This document shows positions 13,911-26,036 of a stretch of DNA of 64,000 nucleotides, one piece after another. The stretch covers positions 16,983,692-17,047,691 of the forward strand of contig NC_092367.1 of the NCBI RefSeq assembly GCF_030848805.1, in the 5' to 3' direction. The notes under the pieces are model-generated. The model was not told the DNA's origin. It ran no database searches and saw only the letters and a list, made by a program, of their open reading frames with translations. The DNA is from Temnothorax longispinosus. Its lineage: Eukaryota > Arthropoda > Insecta > Hymenoptera > Formicidae. Position 1 is the first letter of the stretch; every line of letters starts with the position of its first letter. Both the position numbers and the translations under genes were made by a program.

Positions 13911-15345
13911 GTAAGATACAGGAATTTTCCATCATTACAATCGCGGAATTGCGTTATTAGTTCTTATTTGTGTTGTCACATTCTGTATGATTTATCTTTA
14001 TGTTGCTTTTCTGTCACATTCGAATTTGATGATCAAATGACCCACGTTATTCGTCGAAGCGACGCGCGAAGGAGAAATAATTTCGCAGCAGTAGAAATTA
14101 GAACCGCCATGACAACTTACTCTTAAGATGCAATTTCAGCGTCGCGACGCCGCTTAGAATGGAGATCGTAATTTCCTCGTTCGCAAGAGACCTGCGCGAC
14201 GCAAAATACAAACGAGAGAGCGCATCCACTTTGCCGCTTGCATTCCCGCCCGTCCTTATTTTCGTAGATCGACTATTTGTTCTCCCTCTCTCGTCGACCG
14301 GGACTTGCCCGACCTGCCCGACCTGGCCGAGAGGTACAGCTGGAACGCGTATTGTCTCGGCACAAGTAGATTCCAAGTAGAGCAGCGTTATTTAAATAGA
14401 GCGCGCGCCCAATTTTTGCGCGGTCCGTCCGACTGCGGCCACTCATTTTTAATAACCGTGTCATATCTCGACGGCGCGCGAACCCCAGTTTATTCGTGGG
14501 TCCTGACGTATACCGGGCTCCGACTCTCTCGCCTATCTAGGGACATATCGCTCATATATGTATCGCCGCCTACACGCTCCCGTGCACCATCCGTCTGCTC
14601 GTTCGGCGTGCATACGAACGACCGTTTACGTATACCAGCTCGCTAGTAGTCAGGTACCACCTCGATCCCATGAAACTTAAATTTCCTTCGAAACGGCCGC
14701 CGAGTTACGCGCGCGAGTGACGTTTCAGAAATTCCTAAGGCGGATATCTCGCGCCCTCTCGCCACCGTCATCTCCTCCTTTCTCTCCCTCTCTGTCTCTT
14801 CCTGGTATCGCGCTGTCTTCCATCTCTCGTTTTCCCCGTTTTCCCCTCCAATTCGTCCCCTCGGTCCGGAAGGGTGGCTCACGTGAAACTCTTGCCCCGT
14901 GCCGGAATTACCGGCTCGCCGACATAAACTCGCGTGCATATATCGAGTGACGTAAAACTCGACGAGAGGGTAGCGCGAGGGAGCTCAAGAGGGACAGGAG
15001 GGAGAAAATGGGTGGTGGTTCAGTCCTGAATTTGGCGTTTAAATCCCCCGTTCCTCCTGGTCAATGTTTCTTTCTCTCTTCCTCTTTTCCTCGCTCTCTC
15101 TTTCTCTCTCTCCGTCTCTCTTCCTCATCCGTCAGCTCTCCATCCTTCTTCGGAGAGCGACGCTCGGCGTCTCGCTCTCGTTTCAACTCGGGCGCCAGCA
15201 ACATCGCCGCGAAATGGCGGCCGTTCATTCTCGCCCGCAAGAGAGACAGCTCTGTACCTTGCGGGGAAGGAGAGAAATGCGAGGCATGGAAACGTAATGT
15301 GAACGGAGATGGACACAACTGACGAGAGAGATGGAGGAAGAGAGA

Positions 15346-15358
15346 GATAGATAGATAG
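15346..15358. repeat. (GATA)n short repeat
   Basis: GATAGATAGATAG at the end of a purine-rich run (15324-15370). Confidence 0.85.
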
Positions 15359-16098
15359 AAGCAGAGAGAAGCGCCGGATGAGCCGGAGTTATACGATATT
15401 GGAGTTTTGAAATCGATAGCCGGTGACGCGCTCCGATTTAATCGATGAAGCTCACACGCGGGATATATACGTCGGCGTAAATTGTTTGAAATTCTGCTAA
15501 TCGATCAAGGGTATTATGTATATAACGACAATTTCACGGACGCTCGCGGATGCATTCGTTTCGTAGTAACTGCTGCCGAAACCAGAAATAGAATGATCCT
15601 CGATTATCTCGTTATGACTGACAATCCTCTTCTCGCGAGAGTGACATCAATGCGAGTGTCCGTGTAAAATATTGCATGCCATGGTCGGCGTAATATTCGT
15701 ATCGTTATGGGGTGACTTTTAATAATCATATGTGACATGTCATTGCGCAACGTTGACAATTATTGTGGATTAACTCTCTAGCCGGGGACGTAGTAACTCC
15801 GTCCGTTCAGCGACATCGAAAAGTTCGCGAGTAATAGCAGATAGTAATGAAACTGAGAAAGTCTGGAGCAATCGTCGATGAAGATTTCTCGTTAATTTAT
15901 ACCGTAATAATATTTTAATTTACATGGAAGTAATAAATGTTGAAACGTAATTGTAGCGCGCTTCTCTCGTTTGTCTGTAATTTCAGGACAAGCGGTTTAA
16001 CTTGTCTTGCGGCCGCACGATAATTCGCGGTGATTAAATTTATAATCAACTCGCAGCTCCAATCGTGTAATTTCGTGGTGCATACGATTCGTGATCGT

Positions 16099-16112
16099 GC
16101 GCGCGCGCGCGC
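16099..16112. repeat. (GC)n run
   Basis: GCGCGCGCGCGCGC, seven alternating GC units, showing that CpG is not depleted in this genome. Confidence 0.9.
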
Positions 16113-16852
16113 CTATACCGCGTGCGATTCGCGTCGCTGCATTTTCCGCCTTCTCCGTTTCTCCCCTGAGTCTTTAAGTGAAATTCAATCGGCTCTTACG
16201 GATTGATCGTCACAGGCGTGGATTTCGAAACCGACCGCGCGACCCGATAATTCGTTCCATCGTCTGGTAACGCGACACTTTATTCCATCGCGCAGCGCAG
16301 GTTTACATGTCTTTAGATACGTGGAACGATGAACAAGGGGGGAAGTTGCGCGAGTGGAAAAGCCATGTGACACGCTGTAAGGCCGTCCGTGACAAAATAG
16401 GGTTCACTTTTTTTATCCTGACTCCCATCGCGTTCTTAAAGATTGATGCTTTGTTCGACATTCATTGTTTGCCTCGTGTGTGAAACTAATTTTAATTTAG
16501 CTGTTGAGAAAGACCGTGTATGTAATTGAAAAAGCAGCTGAATAATTTCTTAATTAATGACGTTGTAAGATATACAAAAATAACAGACATTGATGTCAGT
16601 GTATATTCAACATATATGTCACATCTGTAAAGAAATTATTTGACAAATTGTTTAATGTAAGAATAAATTCTAATTCTTTTTTTTTATCTTTAGGCGATCG
16701 ATTTAGGTCGAGAATAACAGAAGTGAGAGAAACAATTAATAATATAGAGATAAAGTGTCGCGGGTGTACCGTAGCTCCTGCCATTACCGATGATCATTGA
16801 TGCCGCCTTCCTACAATCGCGGGCATATCTTATTATTATACTCGATACTTAC

Positions 16853-16921
16853 CGCATCCAATAGCAGACATCGTTGTGAATCGCCGCGATTTCCCGAAAG
16901 GCGTGCTTGCCAGAATTAATC
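16853..16921 (-). other. Candidate small exon (weak)
   Basis: Seen on the minus strand: AATTACAG (AG at 16923-16922), then a 69-nt open stretch, then G|GTAAGTAT (GT at 16852-16851). Its length is a multiple of three, so it would be a phase 1-1 exon, and it contains an in-frame ATG giving MSAIGC plus one base. The pyrimidine tract before the acceptor is poor. No partner exons were identified, so this rests on the strong donor and the open frame alone. Confidence 0.15.
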
Positions 16922-17700
16922 CTGTAATTTTCTGGTTCCGCATACGCGGCTTATCGTGAAATACTCGGCAAAGATACGCAGCGGTATACCTATCTATCTC
17001 CTCGCATTGGTCACGGTACTTTCTCCGCGGATGTATCTCGGCGTGGAATTTCGATTAGGTCTCTATCATCACGAGAACATCTTCGCGTGAACGAAATTCT
17101 ACTTTCGCTTAAGTCACGTGCGTCCTCCATTTCCGGGGTTTTATCGCTCTATTAAATTAAGACGGATCCGCGCGGCGAGCAAATAAGAGCGTGCCAATAA
17201 GGGGCAATAAGCAAACCGCGTAATTTTATTCGGATTGAGATGCATCGGTAATTCACGCGGCTGATGTTCGTTATCGGCGTTACGGCGATGATCGCACGAA
17301 GGTCCCGTCTCTCGAACGCTGTAATCTTCGTACAAATCGTATCTTCCTATTAATTATACCTCTAACGTAAAACTCGCTCGCCCACGCTAATTTGTACGCG
17401 CGTTCTCTTCTTCCGTTAAGTCAATTAGGCCGACACCCATATTTTCATAACGTGTTTGCGTGAATAATGAAGATCCCGTTGCAGTCTCAGCGCGCACGCT
17501 TCGCCTCGATCGATCGTCTGGATAACGCGCGTAATGATAGCATCTCATTACAAGAAACAGCATAGGTAATTAAATATAATTTTATAGATGGTAATATTTT
17601 ATAGATGGTGAACACAAACAATTTCGGTTTAATGCGTCGCGTTAACGGGATTGTAAATTTTCAGCTTATTTATGAGTGCCGTGCGCAATCCGCGATTAGG

Positions 17701-17764
17701 TACTCTTTAAATCTGAATCAGTAACTATTCACATTACTATTCACTGATTCAGATTTAGAGAGTA
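17701..17764. repeat. Short inverted repeat / hairpin (22-nt arms)
   Basis: TACTCTTTAAATCTGAATCA and the following GT (17701-17722) pair with 17743-17764 with a single mismatch, leaving a 20-nt loop. Flanking CGCAAT and ATTGCG words allow a looser extended stem. The size and symmetry are like a pre-miRNA or a small MITE. I recognise no known miRNA seed, so only the hairpin itself is claimed. Confidence 0.8.
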
Positions 17765-20015
17765 AAGAGCAATTGCGAATGGCAAAGCCGCGAGTGGATA
17801 CTCAATACTCAGCGGTATGAAAGAGACACACTCACACATATTTTATACATATTTTACATATATGTATATACTCGTATGTAAAATTGTATGTATGTAAAAT
17901 ACACGTGAGTGCGACGTTTTGCAGAGAGCAGGGTTGTTACGCGTTCTCTTTCGTTAAATTATCATTCTCTGAAAGCGTATCGGATGGAATTCTCGGCTCG
18001 GTTTCAAAGAGCAATCCTCGAAATTCAGGAACGAGATTAAATCGCGCTAGATTAAAGAGACGGTATTAACGCGCGGTGTTTTTACACGCTTTCGAGGTTA
18101 TGATTTCGCGACTGATTTTTATCGCATACTTGGATTCGCGATCCGTGTGTACGTCGCGGAGTTCGGCACGCAGCAGCAGTGGTTTTCGGTAGGCTGTCGT
18201 AGGCGAGAGCAGATGGAAATGTAAGCACGACCCGATGACGCGCGATCGATTTTTCGAAACGCCGCCATTAGACCGGGAAAGGTACGCGCGAGCGAGAAGC
18301 CCAATCAAACTGTCATTTGTAATCAATTAAAAGCCAATAAACCCGTTGCTGATTGGACGACAGTCGCGGTAGTGCGCCGCGAAAATGGAAACAATAATAG
18401 CGGATCATTAACAGCGGTATAGGGTTTATTTCTAGGGGGAGCACACGACGTCATCGTTTCGCCGCGCCGACCGGATTGTTGTCGGATTGTTGAATTCTGC
18501 GCCGGACGTTTCCCATGCAACGCGAGCTGCATGTCGGTTACACCCTCGACATCGGATTAATCCGGGCGCTGTTTTCTAATTTCCCGTCGAGTCTCGCTAT
18601 TCGTGTAACGACGCTACTACACCGCGCATTTAAGAGCTCGCTCGATTTCCTGAGAATCGGGCGGAGGCGTCGCGACGATGTGCGCCGTGAACGGAGAGCA
18701 TTGTTCCCCCATGAAAATTATGGGGCATAAATTGGCCGGGGTTCTCTACCCGTTCCACCCGAACGCGGAATCTGCTCCGGGACGGTTCTCCTGTTTAGGT
18801 TTAATACAGACGGGTAGTAAAATCGGAGTGATTACTCTTCCACGTCTTCGAGAACTCCGACGCCTCGATTTTCGTTTCGCATTTTAATCACGTTTTCTTG
18901 AGAAAAAGAATTTATTTATGTTTGAAGTCACTTGTATGTGGTAATTAACAATTAATAATCTATTCCATTTGAAGGCAGAGAATATGCCAGTGTGATTTTT
19001 CCGTTTAAGTTTGACACGCGTGTAAAAAGTCGGAAGCGACATCACTTTCGCTTTGAAGACCGTCTCGGTACCTTCTCGCATTTTTAAAGAGCCCGCGCGT
19101 GCTCGGAATTATTTAAGAATACGTAACTGTAAACATTAGGACGGCATTATCGTCGTATATATATCGCGCGGAAATGGATAGATGCGAAGAACATGTCGCT
19201 CGGAATAGGAGAGACTCTCGCGAATGCACGAAATTGCTTGCTAACCGGCCTCTTTTCCGGCCTCTACCGCCGCGATTCGTGTAATCGTGCACTTCGCTCC
19301 GTTTCTCGCCACGACACACAACGATAACCGCCGTGTATCTACGAGGGGTCCGACAAGTGGGTGTAAATGCATCGTTCGGCACGATGACGTTCCCCGCGCG
19401 CCTCGTGAGATTTACCTCTTGTTTTTCACCAATGCAGTACTCGGTACTCAGCGACAGCGCAATTATATCGTCTGTGATATTACATGGGAGCGGAAACGTA
19501 GCGATATTAATTCAATGTCTTAATATGCGCAAATGAGATTTTAAAGATGCAAAAACGCGCAGGTCTCTAGTTTCCATAACGATTTTCGAAGAACGAAAGA
19601 TAGAGTATCCAATTTTCTCGCGCTCGTAAGATGGGTGTGCGCGATGCAAGTATACTCAAGTCGATGCATCACGTCCGATAGCTTCGTTAGTTACTTCGCG
19701 CGTACGTCGCGGAAAATAAATAAAAAAAAACGATGAAACTTCGATGCTACGTCTCATATCTCGGATGAAGGGGAGCGACGAGATGGCGAGAGGGGGATAA
19801 AGCGCAGCCACGTTCGCGGATGCATGCGACGCGAGCCGAGGCCGGCGGAGGATGGGGTGGAAGAGGGATGGTGTAGGTGGTGGAAACGGTTGGGCGGGAG
19901 TGGTTGGTTTGACATGGGGCTCCATATAATCAAACCAGCTCCCGTATTTATGGTCGAGAGCCATCCACAGTACCTGGTGTGTACCCATTCCTCATTCCTG
20001 CGTTCTCCCTCGTCT

Positions 20016-20044
20016 CCTCTCTCTCTCTCTCTCTCTTTCTCTCT
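20016..20044. repeat. (CT)n microsatellite
   Basis: CT dinucleotides at the start of a CpG-rich patch (about 20050-20520). They create Ser/Leu-rich frames that are not credible proteins. Confidence 0.9.
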
Positions 20045-22972
20045 GCTCGACACAGGGCTATTAAATTTGGAAACTCTATACCTCCGGCAGCGCGTTCACG
20101 TACACACGTACGTGTCGCTCGCCGGCGTTGCGTTTTCGTTCTGCCGCGCGTCGGCTCAAACCTACCGCGTTTTATAAGCGCATCAAAGTTAATGGCGCTC
20201 CCTCTGCAATTCCGCGTGAAGCGCATCCCTCCAGTCCGCGTCCCCTCCGGTTACTCTCCCCCCGGTGTGGAGATTCGTGCCTGCGCCCGCGACAGTCGGC
20301 ACCCCCTTCGCCGCGCAGGGAGGGCTGCAGGTGCCAAGATCGTATTTTTGTTTACAATCCTCGACGAATCTGTACTTCGTACGTACGTGGAATATGACCG
20401 TGGCACTGTTCCGACCCGGGCGATATCGCGGTAACGACGCCAACGGCTGCGCGCATCTTGCATCCGCGTATACAAATGCGATGCATAAAAGATCGCTGTA
20501 ATTCAGTCGGCGGCTCCTCTTCGCCTCCGTCCTTCCGGGTTTTACTGCTTGGCGCGCGGGAGAAAAGGGATGACTGTATTAAAAGCTGCCTCCGACGTCG
20601 CAGGCAAGCGCGAAACGAGGTTTCATTGGCACTCTCGGGGCGTTCGCGAGACGCTCCGATTTATGAGTTACGTGTCACGTTATATTATCATCGATCTTTG
20701 TGCAGAATCACCCTTTCCCGAGGGATGGTTTTTTTTTTAGAATTGAGGAGGAAGAGCATCGCGACTGTGATTAATGGCGCGCTCGCGTGTCTCCGCGAGC
20801 GTCAATTCGCTCATTTTGCCCGTTTAAATGAAGTTTCGATGTTCGCGATGTCGAGCCACGGGAACACCCGACACGTAACGTTGCGTTGCGATAATCAGGT
20901 GTATCACCGTGAATTCGCGCCCATTACACATTACGCCGTCTGTCTGTAACGCCGGCCGATTATTGCCGGTAACTCAGCGTGATAATCCGTGTTTAGTGCG
21001 CGTTCGTGCTATCTGATGCAGAGCGAATTGTTGCGTCGCGTCGCGTGTGCGTGCGTGATTATAATTCAACTTGGCTATCGCTTTCGATCGCGACACGTTT
21101 GTATGAACGCCGTTGTTCCTCCCACGCGTATCGAAGCTACAGGAAGAAGAAAAGCGGCCGAACATATGGAATTAGGTACACGATAAGATATGGCAAATAT
21201 TTGGAACGGCTTACTCTTCTATGATTCTAGCGCGTAAAGTATGTCGAATCGCGATGTCTGCAAAATTAACGTTGAATTCATCGGTGCTTCGCATAAATGA
21301 AATGCATGCAATAGTCAATACGCATCACTATTAATTAATCATTATCAGAAATCAATTAGCTGAAATATTTTATGAAATTATAGCTTGTCAATTAATTAGG
21401 CTTTGCTCTTACCGATACAACGGATGATTGAACGGCTTGTATCTAGAAATTTAATTATTTTTGTCGCTATAGATGTTATATGCACATTAATACGAGTGAT
21501 ATCTTGTTAAAACATTTTAATTAATAGTAAGAAGAAGATATTTTTTGTCGAAAAATGGAATTGTCCCCGAATTATTCGAGAAATACAAGTTGTTCAAAGT
21601 AGACGCAATTTATCGAGAGATATAGCCTTTCTCGTACTTTTCGAAAATAAATTATAGTCCGTGTACTTTGTTACTTGTAGAATATTAGAACGCATTGGAG
21701 CGTAGTTTTTCTTGCACATAACATTTATGCATGATGTTACACGGCTAGATGCACGCCGAGAAAGCTCACCGTGACGGCGTTGCAACTCGCGAAGATCATA
21801 CGCGGACAACGGATTTACACCTTCGCGTTATGCGGGTGTTGAAGCCGCGCTTTAGCGCCCACGTTACCAAACGTCAAATCCCGAGTGTCATTCTCGCGGC
21901 CGTCGGTTTAAACGCGCGGGCTAGATTTTATTCGGCTTTCAACCGGTCGATTGATCAGTCCGCTCGTTCTTCGCTTCTAACCGAGCGAGTACACGCGTGA
22001 AAATGCACAATTTTAGACACGAGTGTCTCTGTCGTATAGATCGAATTTACAAACGCGCTTGCGAGACGAATGGCGTGGACGAGTGAAGAAGATTTCACCT
22101 TTCGTTCGGTCTCCGATTTTCATTATTTCATCTCGACTGCGTCATTTATTCCCGCTCGTTCGATCCTATACTTCCCGCTTCTTGACTCTGAGAAGTTTTT
22201 TTTCCATCTGTGATCTTCCCGCAGAAGAGAATCTATCGCCATCACGTCTGTACGTTTCATAACCGACTCGCAGAGGGGATATAATTGGGTCGCAGTGTTC
22301 TCTCGCTGGCCAACCCTTATCATCTGGTAGAATTACTCGTTCCTGCATGGTTTTTCGTCCCGCGCATGATTTGTTTGCCTCGTTAGCACGAAGAGGATAC
22401 TTACACGAACCTCATAGCGAGATTTTATTCAACAACTTTTTTAGTATGCAACTCTTGATATTCCCGCATTTTTGCCGTGTCATTAAGAATCAGTTTATCA
22501 ATCTTCGATACGAGTATCAAAGATAATAGCGATGAGAGGAGATCGAGTTAAATGCAAATTATATTTGTTAAATAACGAAATAACAAAGTATCCTGAATTA
22601 TCTCCATATACCGTACTGTTCTTTATAACTATATTTTATAATACTATTTCAGAATCTTTGTTATATTGTAACATTTGCTATACTGCGAAAAAATAAACCG
22701 ATACGGGGGTTTTCGATTTTGATTCGAGCAGAAGTCTACATTACGTCGATTTTCATCGTCGATTTCGTTTAATGCAACGCGCAAAAATGCAATATACGCA
22801 TTCCAATCGGGTGAAATTTCATTCCATGCATTATGCCGAGTTCAAATCATAATATATTTTTTACCTCTAAAATGTCGTTTTAATTACCCGAGATAAAGAG
22901 AGGGAGAGTGGCTCGCATTCATTTTTATGTCGCGTTAATTCTCACGACCGTATTCCGAGCGTAGCGAGACGA

Positions 22973-22973
22973 A

Positions 22974-23007
<34 letters not shown>
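22973..23007. repeat. (AG)n microsatellite
   Basis: About 35 bp of GA dinucleotides with one GGGA interruption. It lies in sequence without a supported gene. Confidence 0.95.
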
Positions 23008-23008
<1 letters not shown>

Positions 23009-26000
23009 CAGGATCGCGCTCACCGTGATACGTGCATAAACCATAGCCTCGTTATTCCCACCTTCAATATCCCATCGTGCGCTGAGACACATTCCATCTC
23101 AAAGTCGACCCTACAGCGAAGTAAAACAGATTTTACGTTTCTCCGAGAACATTGAGTGCGCGGGAGCATACGTGCTCTAGGCTCGACGCTATTATTTAAG
23201 GAGTCTCTTCGCCGGTATGTATATACTATTTATGGTATAACTACGGCGTACGCAACCACGGCCGCCGCCGCCGTCGCGGCTCCCGGGCGAACCGATTTGC
23301 GAAACTTCTCCCGCGCGTATGTAGAATGCGGGGGCTCCCGCGCGCGTTCAACGATAAACGGCGGATAAACGCTACATTTCACCGCGCCGGTGTTTTACAA
23401 GAATCCTCTTATATTACCGTGAGCAACGAGCCTCGCCACTGTAACGGACAACGGAATAAGCACGCGGGGGGGAAGGGGGAGAGGAAGCGTACGCCGGTGT
23501 TCCACCGCGTCTCGTGTTTCTTCTCTCCTCCGGCGAGCGTTCTCCTTATAGATCAGCCGCGTATAATGCAACCGTGCGCGCGCTATCAGTTTTCTCATCC
23601 CTTTTTATTGGAGCACGAGAAAAGTTGTGCGTATGTGAATGTATGCGCGGACATGCAGGCGAACACACCCGGTGAAGGTGCACGCGCATCGGGGGGAATA
23701 GCTGCATATACGGCCCGTCGGATGTGCACGCCGCGCACGCCGCCGTGCCGATGCAAAGGCGACCCGGGAAAAGTGATGGTGTTCTATTTACGAGGCGCGT
23801 CGCCGAGACACGCCGGCCGATCGAGAGTCGATCTGCACGAGCAACCGATTAAGGTGGTTTGTTGCACGAGCGCGAACGGGCGAACGGGAAGAGAGAAATG
23901 TTTATTCTATCGAGAGCAGCGTTTGTTCTCGCCTTCGGGCAAGGCAGGCCTTCTAAAAGCGATTTAAAAGGCGCACGAAAAGGAAATACTAAGGATATAA
24001 TTGCGTATCTGTCGCATATAAATCGACACTAATTGAAACGAATTAGAGTCAAAATGTAGAGCAAAAAAATAAATTACAGGATGATAGACAAAACGTATTT
24101 AGATCGAGGCAAGTGGTACAATGTCGAAGAGCAAATTAAAAGAGATGCCACGTAGCGTGTAGAAAGTTCTTTTTTTTCCCCTTTAGAAACTACTTAGGTC
24201 CTCGGATTTAATTATGATAGCGTAAAGAGGAGAGCGCTGGGAAGTGAATGCACGGCGTAGAGAAAGGGAGAGGACGCGGGAATTGGAGCAAACACAAGTT
24301 TGGTCAGTCGAGGCTAAATTTATTTGCCGATGTAAGGTGGAGTTTTCGTAAGAAGTACACAACGTCGAGAAAGCATAAAATGAAGTAAGTGGCGAGGAGA
24401 GATGGGAGGGGAATCGAAGGCCGGAAAAGGAGCACTGTGTCTTGGCCAAGAGTAAGCGGTTGTATACCTTCTAAAGCGGGACGAAAAAGGATGAATAATG
24501 CAGCAGTCGCGAGTTCCGTACGTCCGTAATTATTAGAAACCTATCGACGCGGCGTGTCTTAATCGTCGTTTTACGACGGAAGGTCGGCGAGTCCCGCGAC
24601 GAAAGCAGCTGGATACTTAAAATAATTTATAGTGACATTGATAGCCTAGCAAACATACCTAGTGCTCTACGAGATATTCTGAGTAACGGCGCACTTTCAA
24701 AAAATTATAGGGTATAAAGAGACGTTTCTCCGATTTCATCGAATTCATTAATCACGTTCAGGGTATCTTCGAACAAGTAGAATGGGGACAAAAGAATTCC
24801 GCGGATCGTCGGTTCCACCGGAAGCAAGGGAGCTGGACGTGATAACGATCGCGAGGAGTGCCAGGCGGGCGGCACGTAAAAAGTCGGACGGACGGAAAAC
24901 GCAGCGCGTTTGCCCGGGCGTCGTTGCCGCGACCTTAATTAATCTGTCCGCGTAGCCGCATGCCGTCAGCCCTCGTACAAACGGGACACGATGACGCGCG
25001 CGTATATAGCTCGTGGGAAAGGAACTTACTTCGCCGGAGCGCAGGTTCGTAGGGGTACCCACCTTCCTCTCGCTCCTCCCCTCTCTTACTAATCTACCTT
25101 CAACAACCCTGCGGTGGGAAGTTTGATCGACTAAATTGCCGGCGGACTGTCAGCAACACCGACCGTTCTTCGAGAGTCCTCTCGCTTATGCGCCTCCGTG
25201 AAAATTGCGGCAACTTCGAGAGGGATCTTGCGAGCAAATCCGATTTCGCGGTTGCGATCTCGCCGTCGATTCGCTCACAGGCAGGCGACATGTACCTTAG
25301 GTAGGTCAAGTAAAAAGGTCGGAAATGTCTCCCGAACTCGGGAGAAAATCGAACTTTGTGCTGTCAGAAACAGCGCGGCCTCTTTCCTCCTTGCACTCAT
25401 TGTCAGATTAAAAAATTCGCAATTACCACGCTTATGGAAAGCTGCAACTTTTCGCTCAGTAGAAAAGTCGTTTCGATAAACTGTTTGGAACTGAAAGAGG
25501 ACTATTACTGGGGAAGTTAAGAAGGGTCAGAACAATTTCGATATGTGCATAGAAAATATAAATTTATTGCGAGATGAAACGAGTTACAACTCGAAAATTA
25601 TGTACGTAGTTTCCTAAACGCTAATTAAATCACGCTCGCATAAAGATTTTACTCGCCAGCGGTATCCGTTTATATCTGCCTATATTGCATACCTAGCTGT
25701 GTATTTAAGTTGAAATTTACTTATGCGCCCCGTACTCCTCGGCGTATACGTCTAATCAACGGTGCTTCATCCCTGTGGTTGAACGAAGTTTGGCTCTTGA
25801 GGAAGATGGTAGGCAACACAGCCTTAAGGAACACGCCACTCGCAGCAACTCCGAGACCTAATTTAATCGCCACGGTACGAGCTGTCCGATCTCCGCGAGC
25901 TCCACGCTTCGCGCGTCAATGTGAATGTAACTATAACTATATCACTCCTTCCGCCTCTCACTTTCGGACGCGATTTAAGATTTCCTAATTCCTCTTCGAT

Positions 26001-26014
26001 CCACCGACTTTTCT

Positions 26015-26036
26015 TTCTCTCTCTCTCTCTCTCTCT
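26015..26036. repeat. (TC)n microsatellite
   Basis: A pure 22-bp TC run. No gene context. Confidence 0.95.

Noticed and set aside
23326..23967. 213-residue open frame on the plus strand
   Set aside because: It lies in a CpG-rich patch where stop codons are rare and is Arg/Pro/Gly-rich without domain pattern or conserved motifs.
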